Positions 24,886 through 34,135 of a stretch of 64,000 nucleotides of DNA are shown here, piece after piece. The stretch comes from Actinomycetales bacterium. Its GTDB lineage: Bacteria > Actinomycetota > Actinomycetes > Actinomycetales > Dermatophilaceae. A model generated the notes under the pieces. The model ran no database searches. It worked only from the letters and a program-made list of their open reading frames with translations, and had not been told where the DNA came from. A program made the position numbers and the translations under genes. The stretch spans positions 1 to 64,000 of the forward strand of contig JADJVX010000012.1 of the NCBI GenBank assembly GCA_016710385.1. Reading direction: 5' to 3'. How positions within the stretch are numbered: position 1 is the stretch's first letter; every line of letters starts with the position of its first letter.

Positions 24886-27717
24886 ATGCCCAGAAACGTC
24901 CTGTTGTTGGTGCTGGTCGCAGTCGTGCTGCTGATCGGTCTCTGGCTGCTCTTGGGCGCCAGCCGCCGGCGGCGCGAAGCGGCCCCGCCTGACACGAGCG
25001 AGTTCCAGCGGCCGGCGGCGCCCGCGCTGCCGCCGGTGCCGTCGTGGGACAGCGGCTCCGGTATGCCGTCCGCTCCCCTTCCGCCCGCGGCCTCCGTGGT
25101 CTCCCCGAGTCCGGTCCCGCCGGTGGCCGACATCGGCGACGCGGCGACTGCTGAGCGGGCCGAGTCTCGTGGCGGGGGCCTTGACGCTGCGGCGGCCGGG
25201 TTGGCCGGCGCTGCTGCCGTGGCGGCGGCGAAGCTCTCGGGCGGCGCGGATGAGCGGGATCCTGTTGTTGCCGAGGACGAGCCCGTGATCCAGGCCGACG
25301 CTGAGGCCGACGAAGACCTCGTGGTCGACCCGGGCGTGGCCGTCATCCCGGAAGCCGCCGAGGCGGCATACGCAGCCGGTATCGCCGAAGAGGTCGACAT
25401 CGACCCGGTGCTCGCCGCGGACGCCATCGACGGGGCGGACGACGTCGATCCTTCGGCTCCTGCTCTTGCTGCGGAGGCGGCGGGCATCGCGCAGGCCGAG
25501 CCCGAGGTGGTCGACGACGAGGAGGAATGGGGTGCCTACGAGGCGCCTGGCCCGACGGAGAAGGACACGCCCCCGCTGGCGTGGAGCCCCGCCGAGGTTG
25601 CTGGCGATGACGCTGGCGATGTTGCTGGCGAGGTTGCTGGCGAGGTTGCTGGCGAGGTTGCTGGCGAGGTTGCTGGCGAGGTTGCTGGTGACGACGCGCC
25701 GGCCGAGCCCCACGGGGCCACCGGCAGCGCCGGGCCGGAGGCCGCAGGCTCCGTGGCAGCCGACAACGCGGCCGATGTCGGGGTGACCGAGGCCGAGCTC
25801 GCTTCTGGGGCGGCCTCTGAGTCGGGCGCTGAGACGGTTACTGAGGCCGTCGCTGAGACGGTTACTGAGGCCGTCGCTGAGACGCTCGCTGAGGCCGAAG
25901 CCCCGGCAGTGCAGGCTGTCATCGAAGACGTGTGGACGCCTGCCGAAGGGCCCGTTCGTCCGTCAGCCGCAGACGAGGCGGCCGCGGCCGCCCGGGCTCG
26001 CATCGAGGGCGAAGCGCAGTCGGGCACCCGGGAGTTCGGCACGTTCGGTGGGGCCGGCTATGTCGCGGGCGGCGCTGCCGCCGCTGGCGCTGGCTGGCTC
26101 GCTGGACAGGCTGCCGCTTCGGATGAGACGGCAGCACACTCGACCGAGGGTGGCGAGGGCGTGGGCCAGGCCGACGCTGCGGCCAGTGCTGACCTGAGCG
26201 GTGAGGACCCTGAGGCAGCAGAGTGGGCCGAAGAGTCTGCCGGGGTCGCTGAGGTAGTTGTTGACGGCGAGTCGGGCACTGAGCTCGACCTCGACGGCGG
26301 CGCATCGGTCGCCGACATCATCGAGGTTGCCGAGCAGGGCGCTGACCAGGGTGAGGTGCCAGCCGTGCCGGGTGGGGCAGAAGCCGCGACCGTGGCCGTT
26401 GCCGTGACCGGCGGCGATGCCGAGCTTGGACCGGAGGCCACCGACGTCGCCGAGGCCGCTGAGGTTGACGCGGCGCCGATCGCCGAGCCCATCGAACTCG
26501 CCGAGGTTGACCAGTCGCGGATCGCCGAGCCGATCGAACTCGCCGAGGTTGACGAGTCGATCCTCGATGTCGAAGCCGCCGATTTCGCCGACGCCGGGGA
26601 CGACATGGCTGTCGCCGACGGAGCCTGGGATGCGGGCGACGCGTCCGATCTCTCCGCTGCCGATGAGGCGCCGATCGCCGAGCCGATCGAACTCGCCGAG
26701 GTTGACGAGTCGATCCTCGATGTCGAAGCCACCGATTCCGCCGACATCGGCGATGAGCCGGCCGCCGCTGACATCGACAGCGAAGGTGTCGCCGAGGGTG
26801 CCGCGGAGCCCGACGTTGCTGGTGAAGCCGGTTCTGAACACGGCGCAGCCGACACCGATGGCGACGTGGCTGTCGAGGCCGGTTCTGACGATGGCGAAGC
26901 CGGTGCGTTCGGGGCTCTCGAATTGTCTGCTGAGACCGAGCAGGAGGCGGCGCCGTTCGCCGACTGGGCCGCCGAGCGGGATGCAGCCGTGGGGGAGTCG
27001 TCCGACGCGGCCGCACCTGAGGCTGCGGAAGACCCGGTTGCCGCACTGCTGCGCAAGATGGCCGCCAAGCGTGACGAGATCGCCGCCTCCGGACTGGCGG
27101 TCGGCGCGGCCGGCGCCACGGCTGCGGCAGTCGGGCATGCCTACGATTCCGACGCCGTGGAGCCGTCGACGGACATCCCGTCGGTTGACGCCGAGCCCGT
27201 GACGGACGAAGCGCCCGAAGGCATCCAGGCGGCTGACGAGTCCGACACGGCTGGCGACGCCGAGGCGGGCGAGGTCGCAGAGTCCGAGGTTGCCGTGGCC
27301 GTCGCCGACGGCTCAGACGACGACGGCTCAGACGACGACGGCTCAGACGACGATGACTCGGACGATGACGATGACGACGAGTCGGACGATGACGGCGGCG
27401 AGTCGGACGATGACGACGAGTCGGACGATGACGGCGACGAGTCGGACGATGACGACGACGATCACGGGTCGGAGGAACCTGTCCCAGCTCGCCGCGAAGT
27501 GTCGACGATCGGAGAGGTCGTCGACGGCGGCTACGGCTGGGGCTCGGCCGCTCCGGTGTGGGACGGCGCGATGCCCCTGGGCCACCCGGTCAAGGCCAAC
27601 CGGGCCTGGATGCAGTGCCAGGCGCCAGGTGACCAGTGGTATGACCAGATCCACGTCGACGTGTGGTTCACCGATGTCGACACCGCCCAGCGGTTCGGAT
27701 TCCGGCACGGCTCATAA
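24886..27717 (+). CDS. Membrane-anchored acidic repeat protein with a sunset-like C-terminus
   Basis: 943 residues from the ATG at 24886, with AGGGAG upstream. Residues 3-22 form one membrane helix (NVLLLVLVAVVLLIGLWLLL) followed by RRRR, so the rest is probably cytoplasmic. Next come about 770 very acidic Ala/Glu/Asp-rich residues with internal repeats: EVAG x5 from a 12-base repeat, IAEPIELAEVD x3, and DDDGS/SDDDD runs. The last 60 residues (GHPVKANRAWMQCQAPGDQW, YDQIHVDVWFTDVDTAQRFG) resemble the sunset domain. The function is unknown. Its charge and repeats suggest a flexible tether or protein-binding polymer. Confidence 0.75.
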   Translation: MPRNVLLLVLVAVVLLIGLWLLLGASRRRREAAPPDTSEFQRPAAPALPPVPSWDSGSGMPSAPLPPAASVVSPSPVPPVADIGDAATAERAESRGGGLDAAAAGLAGAAAVAAAKLSGGADERDPVVAEDEPVIQADAEADEDLVVDPGVAVIPEAAEAAYAAGIAEEVDIDPVLAADAIDGADDVDPSAPALAAEAAGIAQAEPEVVDDEEEWGAYEAPGPTEKDTPPLAWSPAEVAGDDAGDVAGEVAGEVAGEVAGEVAGEVAGDDAPAEPHGATGSAGPEAAGSVAADNAADVGVTEAELASGAASESGAETVTEAVAETVTEAVAETLAEAEAPAVQAVIEDVWTPAEGPVRPSAADEAAAAARARIEGEAQSGTREFGTFGGAGYVAGGAAAAGAGWLAGQAAASDETAAHSTEGGEGVGQADAAASADLSGEDPEAAEWAEESAGVAEVVVDGESGTELDLDGGASVADIIEVAEQGADQGEVPAVPGGAEAATVAVAVTGGDAELGPEATDVAEAAEVDAAPIAEPIELAEVDQSRIAEPIELAEVDESILDVEAADFADAGDDMAVADGAWDAGDASDLSAADEAPIAEPIELAEVDESILDVEATDSADIGDEPAAADIDSEGVAEGAAEPDVAGEAGSEHGAADTDGDVAVEAGSDDGEAGAFGALELSAETEQEAAPFADWAAERDAAVGESSDAAAPEAAEDPVAALLRKMAAKRDEIAASGLAVGAAGATAAAVGHAYDSDAVEPSTDIPSVDAEPVTDEAPEGIQAADESDTAGDAEAGEVAESEVAVAVADGSDDDGSDDDGSDDDDSDDDDDDESDDDGGESDDDDESDDDGDESDDDDDDHGSEEPVPARREVSTIGEVVDGGYGWGSAAPVWDGAMPLGHPVKANRAWMQCQAPGDQWYDQIHVDVWFTDVDTAQRFGFRHGS
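25597..25692 (+). repeat. 12-base in-frame repeat GTTGCTGGCGAG
   Basis: Five perfect copies at 25621-25680, with diverged copies on each side, add Val-Ala-Gly-Glu units to the acidic protein. Copy number could change by slippage without breaking the frame. Confidence 0.9.
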
Positions 27718-27752
27718 GGACTGAGCCAACCCCGGTCCCTTCACAACTCAGC

Positions 27753-27780
27753 GGGCGCCTCGATCAACATCGGGGCGCCC
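27753..27780 (+). terminator. Terminator of the acidic protein gene
   Basis: GGGCGCCTCGAT, loop CAAC, then ATCGGGGCGCCC (one mismatch), 36 bases after the stop codon. Confidence 0.6.
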
Positions 27781-28043
27781 GGACAAGCTCAGTGAAGTCG
27801 GTCAAGCCGGGGGCCGGAGCGCGGCCAAGCTCACCGAAGCGGTATCAATGAGGGAGCTTCCACGAAGCCGCGTCAACGAGCCCGAGATGTCGAGGTGTGC
27901 GGAAGTTGGCGCTGCCGCAAGGGTTGGACCTTGCACAGAATCGGTCAGGAGCTGTCGTCGCGCAAAGTAGCACCCACGGCTTCGGTCGGACGCTACGCGA
28001 CCACAGCGGCAGAGGAGCATGGTGACGCCCAGGTGGAAGTGGC

Positions 28044-28049
28044 TACACT
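28044..28049 (+). promoter_or_regulatory. Leaderless -10 box of the antitoxin
   Basis: TACACT is followed by seven bases and the ATG at 28057. No ribosome site is visible, so a leaderless transcript is likely. Confidence 0.5.
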
Positions 28050-28056
28050 TGTGGCT

Positions 28057-28338
28057 ATGAGTGTGGAAGCGGTGATGGCTCTACGGGATGTCAAGAACCG
28101 CCTCTCGGAGGTGGTGGACCAGGTCGAGCGCGAGCACGGCCGCGTCGTGATCACCCGTCACGGCAAGCCAGCAGCTGTCGTCATCAGCACCGACGACCTG
28201 GCCTCCCTGGAAGAGACTCTCGAGGTCGTCAGCCGACCAAAGCTGATCCAGCAGATTCGGGAGAGTCTCGCGGAGATCGCCGCTGGCGACGCCGAGGTCC
28301 TCACCAAGGACCAGATCCTCGCCGCGCTTCGCCCCTGA
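28057..28338 (+). CDS. Phd/YefM-family antitoxin
   Basis: A 93-residue protein. MALRDVKNRLSEVVDQVERE and HGRVVITRHGKPAAVVISTD form the Phd/YefM DNA-binding fold. The C-terminal half (PKLIQQIRESLAEIAAGDAE) binds the toxin. It overlaps the toxin ATG by one base (TGATG). The ATG at 28057 is chosen because of the -10 box before it; a longer frame upstream lacks support. Confidence 0.88.
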   Translation: MSVEAVMALRDVKNRLSEVVDQVEREHGRVVITRHGKPAAVVISTDDLASLEETLEVVSRPKLIQQIRESLAEIAAGDAEVLTKDQILAALRP

Positions 28339-28595
28339 TGGCGACCGAGCACGAGATCGCGTGGACCCCGGCGGCCAAACGCGCGCTGCGACGACTTCCG
28401 GAGAAGGTGGCCGTTGCCGCTGTCGAGTTCATCTACGGGAGCTTGGCGAGCAACTCACAACGCGTCGGGAAGGCGCTTCGGTTCGACCTGGAAGGGCTTC
28501 ACAGCGCACGCCGTGGTGACTTTCGGATCATCCACCGGATTGATGACCAGGTCACGATCGTCGCGATCGAGCATCGCGCCGACGTTTACCGGTAA
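28338..28595 (+). CDS. RelE/ParE-family toxin
   Basis: An 85-residue toxin with the family pattern: WTPAAKRALRRLPEKVAVAA, GKALRFDLEGLHSARRGDFR and IIHRIDDQVTIVAIEHRADV. The basic residues and C-terminal His/Arg of ribosome-dependent RelE mRNases are present. It is intact, unlike the RelE relative at 3007-3271. The operon ends after it. Confidence 0.88.
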   Translation: MATEHEIAWTPAAKRALRRLPEKVAVAAVEFIYGSLASNSQRVGKALRFDLEGLHSARRGDFRIIHRIDDQVTIVAIEHRADVYR

Positions 28596-28708
28596 CCACA
28601 ACGGTCGCGGCATGACAGTGCAGTTGGGATCATGCCTGTGTCCTTGGCTTCTCCCACCCTGGCCCCGCGATTCATGAAGAGTTCGTTGCACCTCGACGGC
28701 CCAGCGAA

Positions 28709-29896
28709 TTACGACCAGTCGCGGCGGTCGACGATCGTGCCGGCACCCTCCGGCAACGACGGCACCGCAGTCACCGCGCACCCGAAGCGCAGCCCAGCCC
28801 GCACCAGCGTGGTCACCCGATCGACCACAGCGTCGGCGTCCGCGCCGTCAGCACAAACGATCTCGCAGGTCAGCTCGTCGCGGTGGTCGACCCGGTCGAC
28901 GAGGAACCGCCAGGCAGCGACCCCAGCCACATCCGACAGCGCGGCCGCCGCCTGCCGCGGATGCAGGAACATCCCGCGCACCTTGACCGCAGCGCCGACT
29001 CGGCCGAGCACACCGACCAACCGTGGCGAGCCGTCCGGGCCCAGACGCCAGGCCGACAGGTCCCCGGTCCCGAACCGCACCATCGGATAGTCGGCGCGCA
29101 GCAGCGTGACCACCACCTGACCCTCACCGGAGGTCACCGGCATACCGGTGTCGAGATCGCAGATCTCCACGAGCAGCCCCGGCGCGGGGACCAACCCGCC
29201 GCCCGGTTCCGTCTCGTAGGCGATGAGCCCGGTCTCCGCGGTCCCATAGGCCATCAGCACGGTCGGCACGCGCTCCTGCAGCAGCGCGCGCAGCGAGTCC
29301 GGCAGCGGCTCGGCCGTCACCAGGGCCTTGGACAGCTGCCAGCGTGAGGAGTCCAGTCCCAGCTCGGTGAAGCGGTCGAGGATCGCCTTGAGGTAGCTCG
29401 GCAACCCCGTGTATGCCGTGACGCCCAAGTCCGCGATCGCGCGCGCCTGCAGGTCTTGGCTGCCGATCCCGCCGGGCAGCACGCGGGCCCCGAGCGCCAG
29501 CGCGCCCTCCTCGAACATCGCCCCGGCAGGCGAGAGGTGATAGCCGAAACAGTTGAGCACCAGGTCGTCCGGGCCGATCCCCGCGGCCGCGAGTGAGGGT
29601 CCCCAGCGCCACGGGTCGACGCCGTCGAGCTGCGGCTCATAGAGCGGCCCGGGCGACTGAAAGACCCTGCGCACCAGTGCATTCGGCGCGATCAACCCAC
29701 CGAAGGGCGGCTCGGCGGCCTGGAGCGCCAAGACGTCGTCCTTGGTGAGGATCGGCAACTCGTCGATCCCGGCCCGGTCGCCCCAGCGCGCGTCGAACGC
29801 CGGCACGGCCGACCGCGCCTGGCGCACCGTGTGCGCGACATCGGGAGCCAGCGCGGCGGCATACGCCGTCACGGCCTCGTGCAGCGAACCGGACAT
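28709..29896 (-). CDS. PaaK-type adenylate-forming CoA ligase
   Basis: A 395-residue protein related to phenylacetate-CoA ligases. LNCFGYHLSPAGAMFEEGAL corresponds to the family segment after the nucleotide loop, VLMAYGTAETGLIAYE to the AxGxTE region, and VRFGTGDLSAWRLGPDGSPR to the D-containing hinge. The start region lacks the usual TSGTTG loop and has VFQSPGPLYEPQLDG there. It is the last gene of the transporter operon. It probably activates an aromatic or other organic acid to its CoA ester, but activity is less certain without the loop. Confidence 0.7.
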   Translation of the reverse strand: MSGSLHEAVTAYAAALAPDVAHTVRQARSAVPAFDARWGDRAGIDELPILTKDDVLALQAAEPPFGGLIAPNALVRRVFQSPGPLYEPQLDGVDPWRWGPSLAAAGIGPDDLVLNCFGYHLSPAGAMFEEGALALGARVLPGGIGSQDLQARAIADLGVTAYTGLPSYLKAILDRFTELGLDSSRWQLSKALVTAEPLPDSLRALLQERVPTVLMAYGTAETGLIAYETEPGGGLVPAPGLLVEICDLDTGMPVTSGEGQVVVTLLRADYPMVRFGTGDLSAWRLGPDGSPRLVGVLGRVGAAVKVRGMFLHPRQAAAALSDVAGVAAWRFLVDRVDHRDELTCEIVCADGADADAVVDRVTTLVRAGLRFGCAVTAVPSLPEGAGTIVDRRDWS

Positions 29897-30025
29897 GAGG
29901 GACTCCCTTTCGGTATGCCGTGCGCCCCGGGACGGGGTCAGCTGGGCACGGCGAAGCTGAGGGTGGACGTCAGCAGGTCCGACGTGGCGTGGATAGCCAC
30001 GCGGCGCAGCAGCAGCGACAGGAGG

Positions 30026-30889
30026 TCAGAGCCAGCGCTTGCGCCGCTTGTAGTGCTTGACGTCGCGGAAGGACTTGCGGCTGCCCGAGTCGCCGAGGCC
30101 GAGGTAGAACTCCTTGACGTCGGGGTTTTCGCGCAGGTCCTGGGCCGAGCCTTCGAGCACGATGCGGCCCTGTTCCATGATGTAGCCGTGGTCGGCGACC
30201 TCGAGGGCGCGGCGGGCGTTCTGCTCGATGACCAACACGGTGAGGCCGAGTTCGTCGTTGATCTGCTTGATGAAGCTGAAGATGTCCTTGACCAGCAGCG
30301 GTGCCAGGCCGAGGGAGGGCTCGTCGAGCATGAGCAGCTTGGGTTTGGCCATCAGCGCTCGGCCGATTGCGAGCATCTGCTGCTCGCCACCGGACAGATA
30401 GCCGGCGACTCGGGCGGTCATGTCGCCGAGTTTGGGCAGCAACCGATAGACCTGCTTGAGGTCCTCGGCCTCGCCGCCGCCGCGGAAATATGCGCCGGCG
30501 AGCAGGTTTTCCTGCACGGTGAGGTGCTCGAAAACGTGCCGCCCCTCCATGCACAAGGAGAGGCCCAGCTTGACCCGGGCGGCCGCGTCCAGGTGGGTGA
30601 TGTCCTTGCCCTGGAACAGGATCGACCCATCGGTCACTTCGCCGTGCTCGGTGGGCAACAGCCCCGAGATGGCCTTGAGAGTGGTCGACTTGCCTGCGCC
30701 GTTGGAGCCCAACAACGCGACGATCTTGCCCTCGGGCACCGCGAGCGAGAGCCCGCGGAGCACGAGGATGACGTCGTCGTAGATGACCTCGATGTTGTTG
30801 AGGGTGAGCAGCTCGGAAGCCACAGCAGCCCCGGCGCCGGGGGCGGCCGGCATACCGGCCACCCCCGTCACACCAGTCGTGTCAGTCAC
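30026..30889 (-). CDS. livF: ABC transporter ATPase, LivF type
   Basis: A 287-residue ATPase. Walker A is GSNGAGKSTTL, the signature LSGGEQQMLAIGRAL and Walker B KLLMLDEPSLGLAP. NPDVKEFYLGL matches the LivF end, followed by a basic tail (SFRDVKHYKRRKRWL). The N-terminal 20 residues contain a motif-encoded GMPAAPG linker. It pairs with LivG at the membrane permeases LivHM. Confidence 0.88.
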   Translation of the reverse strand: MTDTTGVTGVAGMPAAPGAGAAVASELLTLNNIEVIYDDVILVLRGLSLAVPEGKIVALLGSNGAGKSTTLKAISGLLPTEHGEVTDGSILFQGKDITHLDAAARVKLGLSLCMEGRHVFEHLTVQENLLAGAYFRGGGEAEDLKQVYRLLPKLGDMTARVAGYLSGGEQQMLAIGRALMAKPKLLMLDEPSLGLAPLLVKDIFSFIKQINDELGLTVLVIEQNARRALEVADHGYIMEQGRIVLEGSAQDLRENPDVKEFYLGLGDSGSRKSFRDVKHYKRRKRWL

Positions 30890-30913
30890 GATCGATTCCT
30901 TGTCGAGAGGACG

Positions 30914-32119
30914 TCACGGCACCTGGTTGGCCGCGATCTCGGTGATTTTGCCGCCCGTGACCTGGTAGATGCCCGAGCCGGTCGAGCCGCGGTGCGAGTC
31001 GGCCGAGAACTTCACCGTGCCGGTGCCGACGACGCCGCCGGTGTCGATGGCGTCCATGGTCTCGAGGGCCTTCTTGATCGACTCACCGGTGAGCTTCTCG
31101 CCGCCGGCCAGCGCCTTCTCGATGCCCTTGGCCATGGCCGCCATGGTGTACCAACCCTGCACGTAGTGCAGACCCTTGGCGTCCAGCGAGGAGCCCTTGG
31201 ACTTGAGGTAGTCCTCGATGTCCTTGTGCCCAGGCTTGGCCGCGCTACCGGGGGCGAAGGGCTGGATCATGATGTGCCCCTCGGCGACCTCGGCGCCGGC
31301 GGTCTTGATCATCAACTCGTCGGCACACCAGTTGAGGCAGACGATCTTCATGTTGAGGTTCTGCGCCTTGATGTCCTTGGCGACCTGAGCGGCCGGCGAG
31401 GAGACGTTCTGGATGACGATGTACTTCGCGCCCTGCGCCTGCGCCTGCGACAGCAGACCGACGAAGTTGGGGGTCTTGGGCATCGGGTAGGGCTTGTAGC
31501 CCAGCTGCAGGCCCTTTTCGGTGATCCACTTCTGGCCGTCGGCCACGGGTGCGGTGCCGAACGGGCTGTCGTTGTGGAAGACCGCGACCTCGGCCTTGCC
31601 GCCGGCGTCCTTGGCGATCCAGTTGAGCGCGACGCGCATCTGGTCGGAGTAGGTCGGGGCGACGACGAAGTTGTATGCCGACTGCTTCGGGTCGGTGAGG
31701 ACCTCGGCATAAGAGGCGCTCATGAACGGGAGCTTGTCGGAGGCGACCTTGGTGCGCAGGGCCTCCGAGTCGCCGGTGCCCCAGCCCTGGATGACGACGG
31801 CACCGTCGGCGACGTACTTCTTGTAGAGCTCCTCGGCCTTGGGCACCTGGTAGGCGTAGTCGTTGCTCATCGCCTCGAGCTTGCGACCCTTGATGCCGCC
31901 CTTGGAGTTGATCCAGTCGATGTAGCCGAGCAGGCCCTCGTTGTAGGGCTTGCCGACGTCGCCGGTGGCGCCGGTGAGGTCGGCGATGACACCGATCTTG
32001 ATGGGGGCAGTGTCACCACCGCCGCCGGTGGAGGCCGCTCCACCGCCACAGGCGGTGAGGCCGACGAGCACGGACGCGGCAGCGGCGGCGAGCAGGACCC
32101 GCCGGGGGTAGTGCTTCAT
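30914..32119 (-). CDS. ABC transporter substrate-binding lipoprotein, LivK type
   Basis: A 401-residue periplasmic-binding-type protein. It has a lipoprotein signal with lipobox VGLTACG (Cys about residue 24), then APIKIGVIADLTGATGDVGK, YNEGLLGYIDWINSKGGIKG and FAPGSAAKPGHKDIEDYL, typical of the branched-chain amino acid/amide family. The ligand may be an organic or aromatic acid, given the CoA ligases in the same operon. Confidence 0.88.
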   Translation of the reverse strand: MKHYPRRVLLAAAAASVLVGLTACGGGAASTGGGGDTAPIKIGVIADLTGATGDVGKPYNEGLLGYIDWINSKGGIKGRKLEAMSNDYAYQVPKAEELYKKYVADGAVVIQGWGTGDSEALRTKVASDKLPFMSASYAEVLTDPKQSAYNFVVAPTYSDQMRVALNWIAKDAGGKAEVAVFHNDSPFGTAPVADGQKWITEKGLQLGYKPYPMPKTPNFVGLLSQAQAQGAKYIVIQNVSSPAAQVAKDIKAQNLNMKIVCLNWCADELMIKTAGAEVAEGHIMIQPFAPGSAAKPGHKDIEDYLKSKGSSLDAKGLHYVQGWYTMAAMAKGIEKALAGGEKLTGESIKKALETMDAIDTGGVVGTGTVKFSADSHRGSTGSGIYQVTGGKITEIAANQVP

Positions 32120-32200
32120 AGGGACTCCATTCGGTGCGGTATGCCGTGAGGCACGTGATCTCTTACGGGTGGGAATGCTGTGGGGAGGGAAAAGACTGGG

Positions 32201-33259
32201 CTAGTAGCGGAACGGCCAGAACCGGATGTAGTCCTTCATCCGGCTCCAGATGCGATCGAGACCTCGGGGTTCGACCAGGAGGAAGACGATGATGGCCAGG
32301 CCGAAGACGGCGTTCTTGATGGCCGGGAGTTGCTCGGAGAGGAACGGCACGGCATTGCCGACCGTGCCGCCGATCTCGGTGAGCAGGGCGGGCAGCAGCA
32401 TCATGAAGATCGCGCCGTAGACCGAGCCGGCGATGCTGCCCAGACCACCGACGATGATCATCGCGAGGTAGAGGACCGAGACGTCGAGGGTGAATCGCTC
32501 CCAGGTGACGGTCTCGGTGTAGTAGGCCGACAGCGCGCCGGACAGGCCGACGAAGCCCGACGAGACCGCGAAGGCGGTCACCTTGGCGCGGGTGAGGTTG
32601 ACGCCGATGGCTTCGGCGGCGATGTCCTGGTCGCGCACGGCCATGAAGGAGCGGCCGAGGGCGGTGCGGAAGAGGTTGCGGGCGGCCATGACCGACAGGA
32701 TGGTGATCGGCAAGAGCAGCCAATACCACTGGACTTCGAAGGTCTCTCGCTCGATCTGCCAACCGAACAGGTTGAGCCGCGGCACCTCGATGTAGCCCTT
32801 GTCCTCGGTGAGGAAGCCCCACCGACGGACGACGAACATGATGATCTCCTGCGAGGCCAGGGTGGCGATCGCGAGGTAGAGGCCCTTGAGGCGCAGTGCC
32901 GGCAGACCGAACAGCGCCCCGATGACGGCGGTGAGCAGCACGGCGAGGATGACCGCGAGGGGCACCGGGAGCCCGGCCCGGGTGGACAGGATCGCCGAGG
33001 AGTAGGCGCCGACGGCGAGGAAGCCGCCTTGGCCCAGCGAGATTTGGCCGGTGAAGCCGACCAGGATGTTCAGGCCCACCGCGCCGATGACGGCGATGAG
33101 GATCGAGTTGGCGATGCCCAGCCAGTAGACGGTGAGGACGTAGGGCGCCACGAGCAGGGCGAGGAAGACCAGGGCCAGCCGGGCCCATTCGGCCTTGGTA
33201 TGCCGTAGCCGCAGCTCGGCGCGGTAAGAGCGGTGATGTATGCCGGTCGCAGTCGCCAT
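32201..33259 (-). CDS. livM: ABC transporter permease, LivM type
   Basis: A 352-residue permease with about 9-10 membrane helices. It contains the LivM signature GLNILVGFTGQISLGQGGFL and, near the C-terminus, VSVLYLAMIIVGGLGSIAGS. It follows livH after a three-base gap and sits before livK. Confidence 0.9.
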   Translation of the reverse strand: MATATGIHHRSYRAELRLRHTKAEWARLALVFLALLVAPYVLTVYWLGIANSILIAVIGAVGLNILVGFTGQISLGQGGFLAVGAYSSAILSTRAGLPVPLAVILAVLLTAVIGALFGLPALRLKGLYLAIATLASQEIIMFVVRRWGFLTEDKGYIEVPRLNLFGWQIERETFEVQWYWLLLPITILSVMAARNLFRTALGRSFMAVRDQDIAAEAIGVNLTRAKVTAFAVSSGFVGLSGALSAYYTETVTWERFTLDVSVLYLAMIIVGGLGSIAGSVYGAIFMMLLPALLTEIGGTVGNAVPFLSEQLPAIKNAVFGLAIIVFLLVEPRGLDRIWSRMKDYIRFWPFRY

Positions 33260-33262
33260 CGG

Positions 33263-34135
33263 TCAGACCCTCTCGATCCGCGTCTCGCCGAAGATGCCGT
33301 AGGGCCGCACCATGAGGATGGCCACCAGGACGATGTAGGGGACCACTTCGGCCAGGCCCGGATCGGCATACCCGGAGACGTATTGCTTGAGCAGGCCGAT
33401 GGTCAGGCCTCCGACGATGGTGCCGGGCACTGAGTCCAGGCCGCCGAGGATGACGACCGGGAAGACGATGAGGCCGAAGGCGGCGATGCCTTGCTCGACC
33501 GCCGAGAGGTCGGCCAGCAGCACACCGGCGATGAGGGCGCTGACGGCGGCCAGGGCCCAGGCGAGGGCGAAGACCTGGCGCACCGAGATGCCCATGGTGA
33601 GGGCGGCCTGCTGGTCGTCGGCGACCGCGCGCATCGCGATGCCGTGCCGGGAGCGGCGGAAGAAGATCGTGAAGGCCAACAGGACGATGCCGGCCAGGAG
33701 GATGACCAGGAGCCGGTTGAGCGGCACGGTCACTCCGGCGACTTCGATGCTGTTGGTCGGCAGGATCTTGGGCTGCTCGCGCACCGAGGTGCCGAAGAAC
33801 ATCTGGACGATGGCCTTGAGCACGGCGGACAGTCCGATGGTCACCATGATGACGCTGATCGCGTGCTCACCGATGAGCGGCCGCAGCACGAACCGTTCGA
33901 CGACGACACCGAGGATGATCGCGACGACGACGCCGACCAGCGAGGCGAGGATCCACGGCAAGCCCATGAGGACGAAGGCCGTATAGAACGTGTAGGCCCC
34001 GACCAGGAGGAACTCGCCCTGGGCGAAGTTGATCACCCGGGTCGCCTTGTAGATGAGCACGAAGCCCAGCGCGGCGAGCGCGAGGATGGCACCGTCGGCC
34101 AGGCCGTAGACGGTGAGCGAGATGAAGGTGTTCAT
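33263..34135 (-). CDS. livH: ABC transporter permease, LivH type
   Basis: A 290-residue permease with about eight membrane helices. It has the LivH opening GLADGAILALAALGFVLIYK, ATRVINFAQGEFLLVGAYTF and GLIVFPVVILGGLDSVPGTI. Its ATG overlaps the end of the upstream ligase gene (ATGA). Confidence 0.9.
   Translation of the reverse strand: MNTFISLTVYGLADGAILALAALGFVLIYKATRVINFAQGEFLLVGAYTFYTAFVLMGLPWILASLVGVVVAIILGVVVERFVLRPLIGEHAISVIMVTIGLSAVLKAIVQMFFGTSVREQPKILPTNSIEVAGVTVPLNRLLVILLAGIVLLAFTIFFRRSRHGIAMRAVADDQQAALTMGISVRQVFALAWALAAVSALIAGVLLADLSAVEQGIAAFGLIVFPVVILGGLDSVPGTIVGGLTIGLLKQYVSGYADPGLAEVVPYIVLVAILMVRPYGIFGETRIERV

Larger units (their letters stand above)
27718..28056. other. Intergenic region before the Phd/RelE pair
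   Basis: 339 bases with no convincing gene. It starts with the terminator at 27753-27780. The right end carries the leaderless promoter of the antitoxin. The middle is unexceptional in composition. Confidence 0.5.

Noticed and set aside
29831..32149. Long plus-strand open frame over the Liv operon
   Set aside because: Antisense shadow rich in Gly, Val and His; the genes lie on the minus strand.
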